Of a stretch of 64,000 nucleotides of DNA, positions 55,119 to 63,571 are shown one piece after another. The notes below the pieces were generated by a model. The model was given only the letters and a program-made list of their open reading frames with translations. It had not been told where the DNA came from and made no database searches. The stretch's first letter is position 1. Every line of letters starts with the position of its first letter. The DNA comes from DATCJA01 sp963814955. GTDB taxonomy: Bacteria > Acidobacteriota > Vicinamibacteria > Vicinamibacterales > UBA2999. The position numbers and the translations under genes are program-made. Where the stretch lies: assembly GCA_963814955.1 (NCBI GenBank), contig CAWFEX010000004.1, positions 186,001 to 250,000 of the forward strand, in the 5' to 3' direction.

Positions 55119-56365
55119 AATTCGTTGCCGGATTGACGTGCCATCTGTGCGGCGCGACGTATCCGGCGGAGGCGTTATGGGTGTGCACCGGCTGCCTTGG
55201 TCCGCTCGAAGTGTCGTACGACTACGACGCGATTCGGGCGACGATCAGCCGCAGCCTGATTGAGTCGCGCCCGCGCTCGCTCTGGCGCTACATCGAGCTG
55301 CTTCCGGTCGCCGAGCCGCTTACGGGCTTCAACTCGGGGTTTACACCGCTCGTTCGCGCTACGAGGCTGGCGCAGGAACTCGGGGTCGCCGAGTTGTATC
55401 TCAAAGACGACTCCGTGAACCACCCGACGTTCTCCTACAAAGATCGCGTCGTTTCCATTGCAGCCACCCGTGCCGTCGAGCTCGGTTTCCAGATATTTGG
55501 CTGCGCATCGACCGGCAACCTTGCCGGCAGCGTGGCCGCTCATGCGGCGCGGCTTGGGCTGTCGTGCTACGTCTTCATTCCGCACGATCTCGAGCCGGCA
55601 AAAGTGCTCGGCGCGGCAATCTACGGGCCTCATGTGGTCGCGGTCGACGGCAACTATGATGACGTGAACCGGCTTTGTACGCAGATCGCGGATCGCTACG
55701 GCTGGGGGTTCGCCAACATCAACCTTCGCGCCTATTACGCCGAAGGCGCCAAGACGATGGGTTTCGAGATCGCGGAACAGCTTGGGTGGCGTTTCCCCGA
55801 CCATGTTGTATCGCCCGTTGCCGGCGGGACGCTTCTGCCGCGCATCTTCAAAGGTTTCCGTGAGCTGCGCGACGTGGGGCTCGTCAGCGGCACTTTGCCG
55901 AAAATTCACGCAGCACAGCCCGTAGGTTCGTCCCCCGTCATCAACGCGTTGAAGGCCGGCCTCGATTTTCCGGAGCCGGTGAAGCCGGATACGATTGCAA
56001 AGTCGCTGGCCATCGGAAATCCTGCAGACGGCTTCCAGGTCGTCAAGGTGGTCAAGGAAACCGGTGGTGCCGGCGCAGCAGCGAGCGACGCCGAAATTCT
56101 TGATGCCGTTCAGCTCCTGGCGCGAACGGAAGGCATTTTCACGGAGCCTGCGGGAGGCACCACGGTCGCCGTCGCGCGGGCACTCATTCGCAGCGGCGTC
56201 ATAAAGCCGAATGAGTCGGTCGTCGTCTGCATCACGGGCAACGGCTACAAGACGGCCGAGGTGATGTTCGATCGCGTGTCCCGGCCTATACGGATTGGAC
56301 GCAGCCTCGCCGAATTCGAACGCGTCCTTGGGACCGATCCGGGCCTCCGGGCCGCCGCCGGCTGA
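55115..56365 (+). CDS. thrC: Threonine synthase
   Basis: 416 residues. An N-terminal Zn ribbon (CHLCGATYPAEALWVCTGC), as found in the thermophile-like thrC group, precedes the PLP fold. The Lys that binds PLP is in HPTFSYKDR. GCASTGNLAGSVAAHAARLG, VSPVAGGTLLPRIFKGF and the late EPAGGTTVAVARALI complete it. It turns O-phosphohomoserine into threonine. It is the last gene of hom-thrB-thrC, and the next unit starts from its own promoter about 40 bp downstream. Confidence 0.95.
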   Translation: MKFVAGLTCHLCGATYPAEALWVCTGCLGPLEVSYDYDAIRATISRSLIESRPRSLWRYIELLPVAEPLTGFNSGFTPLVRATRLAQELGVAELYLKDDSVNHPTFSYKDRVVSIAATRAVELGFQIFGCASTGNLAGSVAAHAARLGLSCYVFIPHDLEPAKVLGAAIYGPHVVAVDGNYDDVNRLCTQIADRYGWGFANINLRAYYAEGAKTMGFEIAEQLGWRFPDHVVSPVAGGTLLPRIFKGFRELRDVGLVSGTLPKIHAAQPVGSSPVINALKAGLDFPEPVKPDTIAKSLAIGNPADGFQVVKVVKETGGAGAAASDAEILDAVQLLARTEGIFTEPAGGTTVAVARALIRSGVIKPNESVVVCITGNGYKTAEVMFDRVSRPIRIGRSLAEFERVLGTDPGLRAAAG

Positions 56366-56401
56366 CGCCGACGCGCAGAACTGTCCCGTTTGAGCGGCCC
56401 C

Positions 56402-56431
56402 TTGCCCCGTTTGGCTTTTCCCCGATACAAT
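56402..56431 (+). promoter_or_regulatory. Sigma70-type promoter for the leader/sRNA
   Basis: TTGCCC (56402-56407), an 18-bp spacer and TACAAT (56426-56431). The -10 box matches the consensus in five of six bases. Transcription would begin near 56438. Confidence 0.65.
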
Positions 56432-56437
56432 CTGGCC

Positions 56438-56586
56438 ATCGTGTTCATGGTGCGGGGTTGCGAGTGCGCGTGTTGTTGTATGGGTTCAGTCCCGGCGCTC
56501 TCGGTCCACCGTGTGGGCAACGCATAAAACAAGCTCCAACACGAACAAGATCGAAGGCCCGGGGTGAAAATCCCGGGCTTTTTCTT
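56438..56586 (+). ncRNA. Structured leader or small RNA ending in a terminator
   Basis: The transcript from about 56438 can close with TCGTGTT (56439-56445) on AACACGA (56538-56544). Inside, TTGTTGTATG (56473-56482, approximately) pairs with CATAAAACAA (56523-56532) with one mismatch. A GCCCGGG/CCCGGGC hairpin and T-run end it at 56586. No conserved ORF is present. It may be a free sRNA (6S-like size) or an attenuating leader for the siroheme gene whose ATG is 10 nt downstream. I cannot match it to a named riboswitch class. Confidence 0.55.
56557..56586 (+). terminator. Rho-independent terminator just before the siroheme synthase gene
   Basis: GCCCGGG (56557-56563) pairs with CCCGGGC (56572-56578) around a GTGAAAAT loop; TTTTTCTTTCT follows. 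It lies only 10-12 nt before the ATG at 56596, an odd place unless it controls that gene. Confidence 0.85.
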
Positions 56587-56595
56587 TCTGGGCTC

Positions 56596-58044
56596 ATGTT
56601 TCCAGCATTTCTCGATCTCTCGTCACGTCGGGTCGTGGTCGTTGGCGGTGGCCCTGTGGCAGCCAGCAAGCTCGAGGCATTGCTGGCGGCCGGCGCCCAG
56701 GTGACCGTGATTGCGCCCGAAATCGTGCCCGACATCGAACGTCGCGGCGTGACGGTCATTCGCCGTCCTTTCGAGGATTCGGACCTCGACGGCGCCTGGT
56801 GGGTGGTGGCGGCTGCACCGGCTGATGTCAACAAGCGCGTGCGGACTGCGGCGGATGCACGCCGAGTCTTCGTCAACGCCGTTGACGACCCGAAGCACGC
56901 GACGGCATATCTGGGTGGCGTTGTGCGACGCGACGATGTGACCGTCGCCATATCCACCGGTGGGCGTGCGCCCGCATTGGCGGGGCTGCTGCGCGAGGCC
57001 GTGGACGCTTGGCTGCCAGATGACTTGGATCAGTGGCTATCTGCGGCCGACGCCGCGCGCCGTCGGTGGAAGGCGCAGAGCGTTCCGATGGAACGCCGGC
57101 GTCCCCAGTTGCTCGAGACGCTGAACAGCCTGTATGAAGATCAGGCCTCAGGCGTCAGGGCTCAGGAATCAGTTGTCTTAAAGGTTTCCCCGAGCGATGC
57201 CGGATCCCGAGTGTTCCGTTCCGGATCGGTGTCGCTTGTTGGTGCCGGTCCCGGGGACCCCGAGCTCTGGACGATTCGGGCACGGCGACGGCTCGAAGAG
57301 GCAGACCTCGTCCTCTACGATGCTCTCGTGGATGCCAACACGCTGAGGCATACGACGAAGGCCCAGTGTTTTTGCGTAGGCAAGCGCGCGCGGCGCGACA
57401 GCGTGCCGCAGGAAACGATTCATCGGCTGATGATTCGCGCGGCCAGCCGAGGCAAGCGCGTGGTGCGGCTCAAAGGCGGCGATCCGTTTGTGTTCGGCCG
57501 TGGAGGCGAGGAAGCGCTGGCGCTGGCGAAGGCGGGTATTCCGTTCGAGGTGGTGCCCGGTGTCACGACGGCCGTTGCCGCGCCGGAGTTGGTTGGAATT
57601 CCCGTCACGCACCGCGGACTGGCGTCTGGCTTTTTAGTCCTTGCGGGCCACACTTCCGAGCAGGTGGATGAGACGCTCGAGACCGTGCGGCCGAACCGCA
57701 TCTCGATCGTCATTCTCATGGGAATCGGGGCACGGCGTCTGTTGGGTTCGCAACTGATGGCACACGGCTGGTTGCCTGAAACTCCCGCCGCGATCGTCTG
57801 CGATGCCTCCACTCCGAACGAGTGGACGTGGACCGGGCGTCTCGACCAGATGGGCGACGCAGAGCCGCCGCACGGGGCGGCCGGAGTGCTGGTCGTTGGT
57901 GAGGTGGTAAGGATTCGTGAGGAGTTGGCGCAGGCAGCTGCGATCAGCAAGGAGTCGGAATCCAACGGGGTCTCGACGGAAGGCGCGGAGGCGCAGGCGC
58001 ACCCTCGGTCGGGGCGATACCAGCGCTCGACCTTAATGAGGTGA
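56596..58044 (+). CDS. cysG: Siroheme synthase, two-domain CysG-like
   Basis: 482 residues from ATG 56596. Residues 1-150 are the precorrin-2 dehydrogenase/ferrochelatase part (RRVVVVGGGPVAASKLEALL, VNAVDDPKHATAYLGG, STGGRAPALAGLLRE). Residues about 210-455 are the uroporphyrinogen III methyltransferase (SLVGAGPGDPELWTIRA, VRLKGGDPFVFGRGGEE, VPGVTTAVAAPELVGIPVTHRG). A linker at about 180-195 is encoded by CAGG-rich repeats. The enzyme makes siroheme, which the next gene needs. It is preceded by a terminator-bearing leader. Confidence 0.93.
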   Translation: MFPAFLDLSSRRVVVVGGGPVAASKLEALLAAGAQVTVIAPEIVPDIERRGVTVIRRPFEDSDLDGAWWVVAAAPADVNKRVRTAADARRVFVNAVDDPKHATAYLGGVVRRDDVTVAISTGGRAPALAGLLREAVDAWLPDDLDQWLSAADAARRRWKAQSVPMERRRPQLLETLNSLYEDQASGVRAQESVVLKVSPSDAGSRVFRSGSVSLVGAGPGDPELWTIRARRRLEEADLVLYDALVDANTLRHTTKAQCFCVGKRARRDSVPQETIHRLMIRAASRGKRVVRLKGGDPFVFGRGGEEALALAKAGIPFEVVPGVTTAVAAPELVGIPVTHRGLASGFLVLAGHTSEQVDETLETVRPNRISIVILMGIGARRLLGSQLMAHGWLPETPAAIVCDASTPNEWTWTGRLDQMGDAEPPHGAAGVLVVGEVVRIREELAQAAAISKESESNGVSTEGAEAQAHPRSGRYQRSTLMR

Positions 58045-58047
58045 AAT

Positions 58048-59877
58048 ATGTCCGTCATTGATCAGTCAACGGAACTCGGCCGCGGTCGCCTCTCATTTTC
58101 CGATGAGCGCGACATCGACGAATTCGTCGATACGCTGGGAAAGTACGAGCGGGGGGAGATCTCGGCCGAGGACTGGCGAAAGTTCCGGCTGGTACGTGGC
58201 ACGTACGGGCAGCGGCAACCGGAAGCTGTCCACATGCTCCGGATAAAGGTTCCGCAGGGCATCCTCACCTCGGCGCAACTCCGATCCATGGCCGGCGTGG
58301 CCACGAGCTATTCGCGCGGGTTTGGCCACATCACGACCCGGCAGAACGTACAGCTGCATTTCGTTCCGCTGGCCGACGTCGAAGCGGCCATGCGTGCGCT
58401 TGCCGAAACGGGGCTGACCACGCGCGAGGCGTGCGGAAACTCTGTTCGCAACATTACAGCCTGCCCCTACGCTGGAGTGTCAGAGGGCGAGATTTTCGAC
58501 GTCACGCCATATGCCGAGGCGATGACCAGATACTTCCTGCGTCATCCGCTTTCCGCGTCCCTTCCGCGCAAATTCAAGATTGCCTTTGAAGGATGTCCGG
58601 AAGACCACGCCGTTGCAGCCATCCACGATATCGGTTGGCGGGCTCGAATCGTCGACGGCCGACGCGGCTTTCGGGTCACGGTGGGCGGAGGTACCGCGAT
58701 TCTCGTGAACTCCGGGTCGCTGCTGTACGACTTTCTTCCAGCGGAAGAAATGCTCAACGTCGCCGAGGCGGTGATTCGCGTCTTCCATCGATTTGGTGAC
58801 AGGAAGCACATGCAGCGCAACCGCATGAAGTTCCTGATCCGGTCACTGGGTTGGGACGAATGGCGCGTACGGTTCGACAGAGCGCTGGAAGAGTTCCGTG
58901 CCGAGGGCGGAGCACGTTTGTCGTTTGCTCCCGAGGCGCCGCCTGTCGAGCAGGCACCGAGCTGGTCCAAGCCGGAACCGCTGACGCCCAAGATGGCGGC
59001 CGCGCTCGCGCAGACCACCGTCAAAGGCCCAGGCATCGTTCCAGGGACAGTACGGCTGCAAACGCTGTCCGACGCATACGTGCGCTGGACGAAAAGCAAC
59101 GTCCGTCGCCAGCGGCAGGCGGGGTACATCTGCGTCACTGCGCGTCTGCCGCTTGGCGATTTCACGGCGGGGCAGGCGCAGGTGCTCGCGGATCTCGCGG
59201 ATGCCTATGCCGACGGGACGGTGCGACTGAGCATCGACCAGAACGTGCTGTTCCGCTGGGTCCCCTCGGAGGCGGTTCAAGGCTTTTACGAGCGTCTCAG
59301 CGCCGCCGATCTGGCCGCTGGCGATGCGGGCACAATTGCCGACGTGACAAGCTGCCCGGGCGCGGAGACGTGCAGATTGGCCGTGACCCAGTCGCGAGGA
59401 TTAGGTCGAGTGCTCACCGAGTATTTGAGCGCGCATCCCGAGCTCGTCGACGCGGTGCCGTCGGGCGACATCAAGATAAGCGGCTGCCCCAACGGCTGCG
59501 GCCAGCACCATATCTCGGCAATCGGCTTTCAGGGAAGCGTGCGCAAACTGGCAGGAAGGGCGGTTCCCCAGTACTTTGTCCTGGTCGGCGGGGGCGTCAC
59601 GGACGAAGGCGCGCACTTTGGCAAAGTGGTGTCGAAGGTCCCCGTGAATCGGCTCGTCGACGCCCTCGATCGGCTCGTCGGGTTGTATCGTGAGCAGCGT
59701 CAAGGCGAAGAATCGCTCGGCGCCTTTTTCCGCCGGCTGTCCCCGGCGATTGCCACTGATGCGCTGAAGGATCTCGCTGAGCTGAGGGCCGAGGACACAA
59801 CAGCAGACGACTACATCGATCTTGGCGAAAGCGAGGCGTTCACCCCCGAGGTGATGGACGGCGAGTGTGCCTCATAG
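58048..59877 (+). CDS. Siroheme-dependent sulfite/nitrite reductase
   Basis: 609 residues. Two ferredoxin-like halves are visible, and the cofactor motifs TSCPGAETCRLAVTQSRG and KISGCPNGCGQHH supply the four Cys that bind the [4Fe-4S] cluster coupled to siroheme. RGFGHITTRQNVQLHFV and GNSVRNITACPYAG bind siroheme and substrate. It could reduce sulfite or nitrite by six electrons; the sequence alone does not tell. It starts 4 bp after the cysG stop, so cofactor and enzyme are made together. An SAM/ferredoxin partner is not visible. Confidence 0.9.
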   Translation: MSVIDQSTELGRGRLSFSDERDIDEFVDTLGKYERGEISAEDWRKFRLVRGTYGQRQPEAVHMLRIKVPQGILTSAQLRSMAGVATSYSRGFGHITTRQNVQLHFVPLADVEAAMRALAETGLTTREACGNSVRNITACPYAGVSEGEIFDVTPYAEAMTRYFLRHPLSASLPRKFKIAFEGCPEDHAVAAIHDIGWRARIVDGRRGFRVTVGGGTAILVNSGSLLYDFLPAEEMLNVAEAVIRVFHRFGDRKHMQRNRMKFLIRSLGWDEWRVRFDRALEEFRAEGGARLSFAPEAPPVEQAPSWSKPEPLTPKMAAALAQTTVKGPGIVPGTVRLQTLSDAYVRWTKSNVRRQRQAGYICVTARLPLGDFTAGQAQVLADLADAYADGTVRLSIDQNVLFRWVPSEAVQGFYERLSAADLAAGDAGTIADVTSCPGAETCRLAVTQSRGLGRVLTEYLSAHPELVDAVPSGDIKISGCPNGCGQHHISAIGFQGSVRKLAGRAVPQYFVLVGGGVTDEGAHFGKVVSKVPVNRLVDALDRLVGLYREQRQGEESLGAFFRRLSPAIATDALKDLAELRAEDTTADDYIDLGESEAFTPEVMDGECAS

Positions 59878-59888
59878 CGCGGCCGTCG

Positions 59889-60053
59889 CTACCGTTCTCT
59901 GAACCGCTCGATGCGCTTCTCGCGTTCGGGTGCTTTCGTGTCCTGATCGGCGCCACGGTCGGTCTTGGCCGGTGACGCACTCGGCTGGACTACCGGTCTT
60001 TCACGAGTCTCCGGTTCGATCGTTTGTGGGTCCGGAGGTATGTTCGTTGGCAT
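59889..60053 (-). CDS. Small hydrophilic ORF, doubtful
   Basis: 54 residues from ATG 60053. It is rich in Pro, Thr, Arg and Glu (PPDPQTIEPETRERPVV, ending in EKRIERFRER) and may be disordered. It fills a 410-bp gap between the reductase and the ATP-grasp gene, which otherwise shows nothing clear. Coding status is uncertain. Confidence 0.35.
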   Translation of the reverse strand: MPTNIPPDPQTIEPETRERPVVQPSASPAKTDRGADQDTKAPEREKRIERFRER

Positions 60054-60288
60054 AGCGCCTCGATTCCCACGTTGCAGCATCCACGCCAGCAGCCGCACGC
60101 GGGTAAACGACTACCTTCGGGTGCCGGGGCGCACCGCGCGAAGCCAAAACGAAAGAATCCGACGCTCTCGGCCGATACGGTGATTGGCACCTATCGGGTC
60201 CGTCCGCTCACGCGCGGGCTCCTGCATCTCCCGAACGCTTTGTATCGGGTATCGTAGAAGTGGGATCCGCAAGTTCGACTGGCGATAC

Positions 60289-61308
60289 ATGAGCAAGCTG
60301 AAGATCATCGTCCTGTACGATCGTGTCCTTATGGACGAGGGCGACGAGCAGTCCTCGAACGACAAGTCACCCGTCGTTCGTACCCTTGACAAGAAGGAAG
60401 TCGAGGAAGAGGTCGCGGAGGCGCTCGTCAAGCTGGGCCACGAGCCGGTCATGTACGAGCTCGACGGGACCCAGAAGAGTCTGCTGGGCCTGAGTCGCAC
60501 CGACGGCGATCTCGTCTTCAACCTCGCCGAATCATTTGCCGACGACGACACGTCGGACTTCAAGATCGCTGCGTTCCTGGAACTTCTCGGCAAGAAGTAC
60601 ACCGGCTCCGGCAGTCACGGGCTCATGCTTGCCCAGGACAAGGCCGTGGCGAAGAAGATCTTTGCCTTTCACGGTATTCATACTCCGACGTTCGCGAAGT
60701 GTTACCGTGGACGGCTCGACTTCTCACACGACCTCCAGTTTCCGGTGATCGTGAAACCCGCCCGCGAGGATGGTTCGATAGGCATCGAGTTCAGCGCGGT
60801 GGTCAGCTCCATTCGCGAGCTGATGGAACGGATGGACTGGCTTCACGCCAATTTCGATTCGCCGGTTCTGATCGAGGAGTACATCGAAGGGCGCGAGATG
60901 TACGTCGCTGTCATCGGGAACGACAAGCCCGCGGCGCTTCCAATCATCGAGCTCGACCTTTCAAAGCTGCCGGAAGGTACTCCCAAGATAGCCGCCGCCG
61001 AAGTGAAGTGGGGGAAAGGGACGCCGGCATACCGCGACACGAAATCGGCCATTGCGACTGATCTTGCGGATGAAACAGTACAGTTGCTCCAGCAGACCGC
61101 CGTGGCGGCCTATCAGGCGCTGGAGTTGCGCGACTATGGCCGCGTCGACATGAGGCTGCAGCCCGATGGCCGCGTTCAGGTTATCGAGGTAAACCCGAAT
61201 CCGTGGCTGGCATCGCGTGCAGAGTTCGCGATGGCGGCACGGAAGTCAGGCCGGACCTACACGCAACTGGTCGCCGAGATCGTCGAGCTGGCTCTCGCGC
61301 GGGCGTGA
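60289..61308 (+). CDS. D-Ala-D-Ala ligase-like ATP-grasp protein
   Basis: 339 residues from ATG 60289. Seen are VFNLAESFADDDTSDFKIAAFLELLGKKYTGSGSHGLMLAQDKAVAKKIF (ligase N-domain), FPVIVKPAREDGSIGI, VLIEEYIEGREMYVAVIG and RVDMRLQPDGRVQVIEVNPNPWLAS (Mg/ATP). The Lys, Glu and Asn residues of the ATP-grasp site are in place. Compared with Ddl, the D-Ala-binding loop is not clearly conserved, so the true substrate may be another amino acid. It stands alone. Confidence 0.85.
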   Translation: MSKLKIIVLYDRVLMDEGDEQSSNDKSPVVRTLDKKEVEEEVAEALVKLGHEPVMYELDGTQKSLLGLSRTDGDLVFNLAESFADDDTSDFKIAAFLELLGKKYTGSGSHGLMLAQDKAVAKKIFAFHGIHTPTFAKCYRGRLDFSHDLQFPVIVKPAREDGSIGIEFSAVVSSIRELMERMDWLHANFDSPVLIEEYIEGREMYVAVIGNDKPAALPIIELDLSKLPEGTPKIAAAEVKWGKGTPAYRDTKSAIATDLADETVQLLQQTAVAAYQALELRDYGRVDMRLQPDGRVQVIEVNPNPWLASRAEFAMAARKSGRTYTQLVAEIVELALARA

Positions 61309-61822
61309 CTACGGGATTTTCCACAGATACAACGTCCTCGACGCTCCGTCCGCGCTGCTGAAGGTGTCGACGGCATCAGGCCTCCAGTCGCCCATCGCAA
61401 AGTTGTGCGACACGATGCGGGCGCCCGGCCGAAGCTGCGCGGTGAGCCGTGGCCGAAGCTTCACGTTGAGGGCTGACACCAGATAGAGCGTGACGACTGT
61501 GGCCTCCGAGACGTCGGTCTCGAGCGCGTCCTGCACCCTGAACGTCACAAGGTTTTCCACTCCGGCTCGTTTCGCGTTGGCTTGCGCTTCCTGGATGCGC
61601 GCGGAGTCGATATCGACACCGACGCCGCGGGCGCCGAACTTCTGTGCCGCCGCGATGACAATCCGGCCGTCGCCGCAGCCCAGGTCGAACACCACGTCCT
61701 GAGCTCCCACTGAGGCAAGTGTCAGCATCCGGTCAACGACGTCCGTCGGTGTGGCGACGTAACCGCGCCCCGGGAACCTGGGTTGCCAGGAACACGAGGC
61801 CCAGAAGCACGAGAGCACTCAT
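61309..61822 (-). CDS. Exported class I SAM methyltransferase, N-terminus frameshifted
   Basis: 169 residues in the main frame. VVDRMLTLASVGAQDVVFDLGCGDGRIVIAA (motif I) and GVGVDIDSARIQEAQANA show a class I methyltransferase. The listed start at 61818 is a GTG with no sense; ATG 61822 gives a signal-like MSALVLLGLVFLATQVPG in the next frame. One base at the CCCC run of 61768-61771 joins them. Exported methyltransferases of this kind occur in Acidobacteria. Substrate unknown. Confidence 0.75.
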
Positions 61823-61846
61823 CAGGCCGATTGTAGCCAAGGGGGA

Positions 61847-61882
61847 GGGTCTGACCCGGGGTCAGACCCCGGGTCAGACCCC
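61847..61882. repeat. GGGTCTGACCC palindromic repeat
   Basis: GGGTCTGACCC (61847-61857) is followed by GGGGTCAGACCCC (61858-61870) and GGGTCAGACCC (61871-61881), so alternating inverted copies fold on each other. It lies between a gene end and the CarD region. I have seen similar sequences between genes of related bacteria, but cannot test it here. Confidence 0.6.
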
Positions 61883-62041
61883 TAGCACGGGTCGACTCGA
61901 GCGTATTGAACTCATCCAATAGAGACGCGGCCCAGCGTCCCCGTCACCGGCGAGGGTGCACAAACGTTGGAAATTCCGTGGTTTACCGTCATTGCCCGCG
62001 GTTGGCGAACCGCGCGCTCAACGGTCCAGCAGCAGGGTTGA

Positions 62042-62071
62042 AGTGCCAAAAACAGCGGTTTTTTGGCCACT
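62042..62071. promoter_or_regulatory. A/T-rich hairpin upstream of carD
   Basis: CCAAAAA (62046-62052) pairs with TTTTTGG (62060-62066), with an outer AGTG/CACT match broken by a bulge. It could end transcription in both directions and insulate the carD promoter. Confidence 0.5.
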
Positions 62072-62076
62072 TTCGA

Positions 62077-62105
62077 TTGATCAACGGCTGTTACTGCGAT
62101 ATACT
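62077..62105 (+). promoter_or_regulatory. Promoter of carD
   Basis: TTGATC (62077-62082), a 17-bp spacer and TATACT (62100-62105). The spacing is perfect, and the 5' UTR would be about 55 nt before GTG 62166. Confidence 0.7.
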
Positions 62106-62165
62106 CATGGGTGCTGTTTCCCGGCACGAACCGGTCCTACCAACCCTTCCTTCAACGGGGGAAAC

Positions 62166-62756
62166 GTGACATTCCAGGTCGGCGACAAGGTCATCTACCC
62201 GAATCACGGGCTCGGCATCGTCGAACGGATCGAAGAAAAAACCATTCTAGGTACCACTTGCGGGTTCTTTCACCTGCGGATCGTCTCAAATGACACGACC
62301 GTCCTCGTTCCCGTCGCAAACGTGGACAACGTCGGACTTCGGAAAGCCATCACCGACGAGGAAGTGGAGCGACTCTTTTCGCTGCTGAGCGACGGCAAGA
62401 TCGACAACCATCAGAACTGGAAAGGTCGCTTCAAGGACAATTCGGACAAGATGCGGACCGGCTCGATCTACGACATGGCGGACGTGCTCAAGAGTCTGAC
62501 GTTCCTGAGCAAGTCCAAGAGCCTGTCATTCCGTGAAAAACGGATGCTCGATCGCGCTCGCGCCCTCATCGTCTCCGAGGTGTCGGAAGTCATGCGCGAG
62601 AAGGCCATGGACATCGAGCTGCGGGTGGACCGCGCGCTCGAAAAGTGCTTCACAGTCAAGGTTCGCAGCATGACACGGCAGGCCGCCCGCGCGAAAATCG
62701 CCAAGCCGGTGAAAGCGACCGTCCTCGTCACTCGGCGCGCCGCCCGCGCATCGTAG
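62166..62756 (+). CDS. carD: CarD-family transcription regulator
   Basis: 196 residues from GTG 62166 (GGGGGAAAC upstream). The CarD/CdnL N-terminal Tudor-like domain reads VTFQVGDKVIYPNHGLGIVERIEEKTILG and LRIVSNDTTVLVPVANVDNVGLR. The C-terminal helical domain (GSIYDMADVLKSLTFLSKSKSLSFREKRMLDRARALIVSEV) is also typical; a basic tail follows. CarD binds the RNA polymerase beta subunit and stabilises open complexes, chiefly at rRNA promoters. It has its own promoter and terminator, so it is a single-gene unit. Confidence 0.95.
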   Translation: MTFQVGDKVIYPNHGLGIVERIEEKTILGTTCGFFHLRIVSNDTTVLVPVANVDNVGLRKAITDEEVERLFSLLSDGKIDNHQNWKGRFKDNSDKMRTGSIYDMADVLKSLTFLSKSKSLSFREKRMLDRARALIVSEVSEVMREKAMDIELRVDRALEKCFTVKVRSMTRQAARAKIAKPVKATVLVTRRAARAS

Positions 62757-62785
62757 TCGCCTTTCGTTTGCCTTGCCTTCTTCGC

Positions 62786-62818
62786 CGCCCGGGGGCGCGT
62801 CCCCCGGGCGATTTTTTT
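62786..62818 (+). terminator. Rho-independent terminator of carD
   Basis: A perfect 10-bp stem, CGCCCGGGGG (62786-62795) and CCCCCGGGCG (62801-62810), around a five-base loop, followed by A and seven T. It is the strongest terminator in the window. Confidence 0.95.
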
Positions 62819-62839
62819 GTACATTGACGGCAATTCCGC

Positions 62840-63571
62840 ATGCGTGAAACGGTCGCCGCCCTTCGCTCGATCGTGACCTACATCGTCATTCTCGGCTACA
62901 TTGCGGTAGTTGGACCGGTGGGCCTTTTCATCGGAATCGTCTTCCGGTCGAAGCGAGTCGTGTACGCACTTGGCCATGCCGGCGTCTGGCTGGCGCTGGC
63001 GCTCGTGGGAATTCGGTATCGTGTGGCCGGACGTGAACACGTGCCCGCATCGGCGGTGGTGTTCTGCGCCAACCACGAGAGCAACGTCGATCCGCCAGTC
63101 CTCTTTCGCGCGCTCCATCCGTATTTGCACATCCTATACAAGGCGGAACTGCACAAATTCCCCATTATGGGCACCGTCCTGGACGTCGGTGGATTCGTTC
63201 CGATCGAACGCAGCGATCGGGACAAAGCCGCTCAGTCAATCGCGCAGGGCGCAGAGTCGCTCAGGGCCGGTAACTCGTTTCTGATATTTCCCGAGGGCAC
63301 GCGCAGCCGCACGGGACACCTTCTGCCGTTCAAAAAAGGCGGTTTCATCATGGCTATACGGGCGCAAGTCCCAATCGTCCCGGTGTCGGTTCAGGGTGGC
63401 AAAGCCGCGATGCGGAGGGGAAGCGCGATTGTGCGGCCGGTGCGTGTGAGTGTACGGATCGGCCGACCGATTCCGACGGCCGGGCTCACTCTCGATGATC
63501 GCGATCAGGTTATTGCGACAGTCCGTGAGGAAATCGAAAATCTGATGCGTCAGGGGTCGCTGTGGGGCTAG
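62840..63571 (+). CDS. plsC: 1-acyl-sn-glycerol-3-phosphate acyltransferase
   Basis: 243 residues. One N-terminal membrane helix (IVTYIVILGYIAVVGPVGLFIGIVF) is followed by acyltransferase motif I NHESNVDPP (HX4D), motif II GFVPIERSDR, motif III FPEGTRSRTG and motif IV VPIVPVSVQGG. It adds the second acyl chain to make phosphatidic acid in the inner membrane. It starts 22 bp after the carD terminator. Confidence 0.93.
   Translation: MRETVAALRSIVTYIVILGYIAVVGPVGLFIGIVFRSKRVVYALGHAGVWLALALVGIRYRVAGREHVPASAVVFCANHESNVDPPVLFRALHPYLHILYKAELHKFPIMGTVLDVGGFVPIERSDRDKAAQSIAQGAESLRAGNSFLIFPEGTRSRTGHLLPFKKGGFIMAIRAQVPIVPVSVQGGKAAMRRGSAIVRPVRVSVRIGRPIPTAGLTLDDRDQVIATVREEIENLMRQGSLWG

Noticed and set aside
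56438..56586. SRP RNA or tmRNA
   Set aside because: The GGAAG-type SRP loop and the tmRNA tag/tRNA-like ends are missing.
56458..56595. N-terminal extension of siroheme synthase to GTG/ATG 56458
   Set aside because: It would translate the structured RNA and terminator; homology to CysG begins at ATG 56596.
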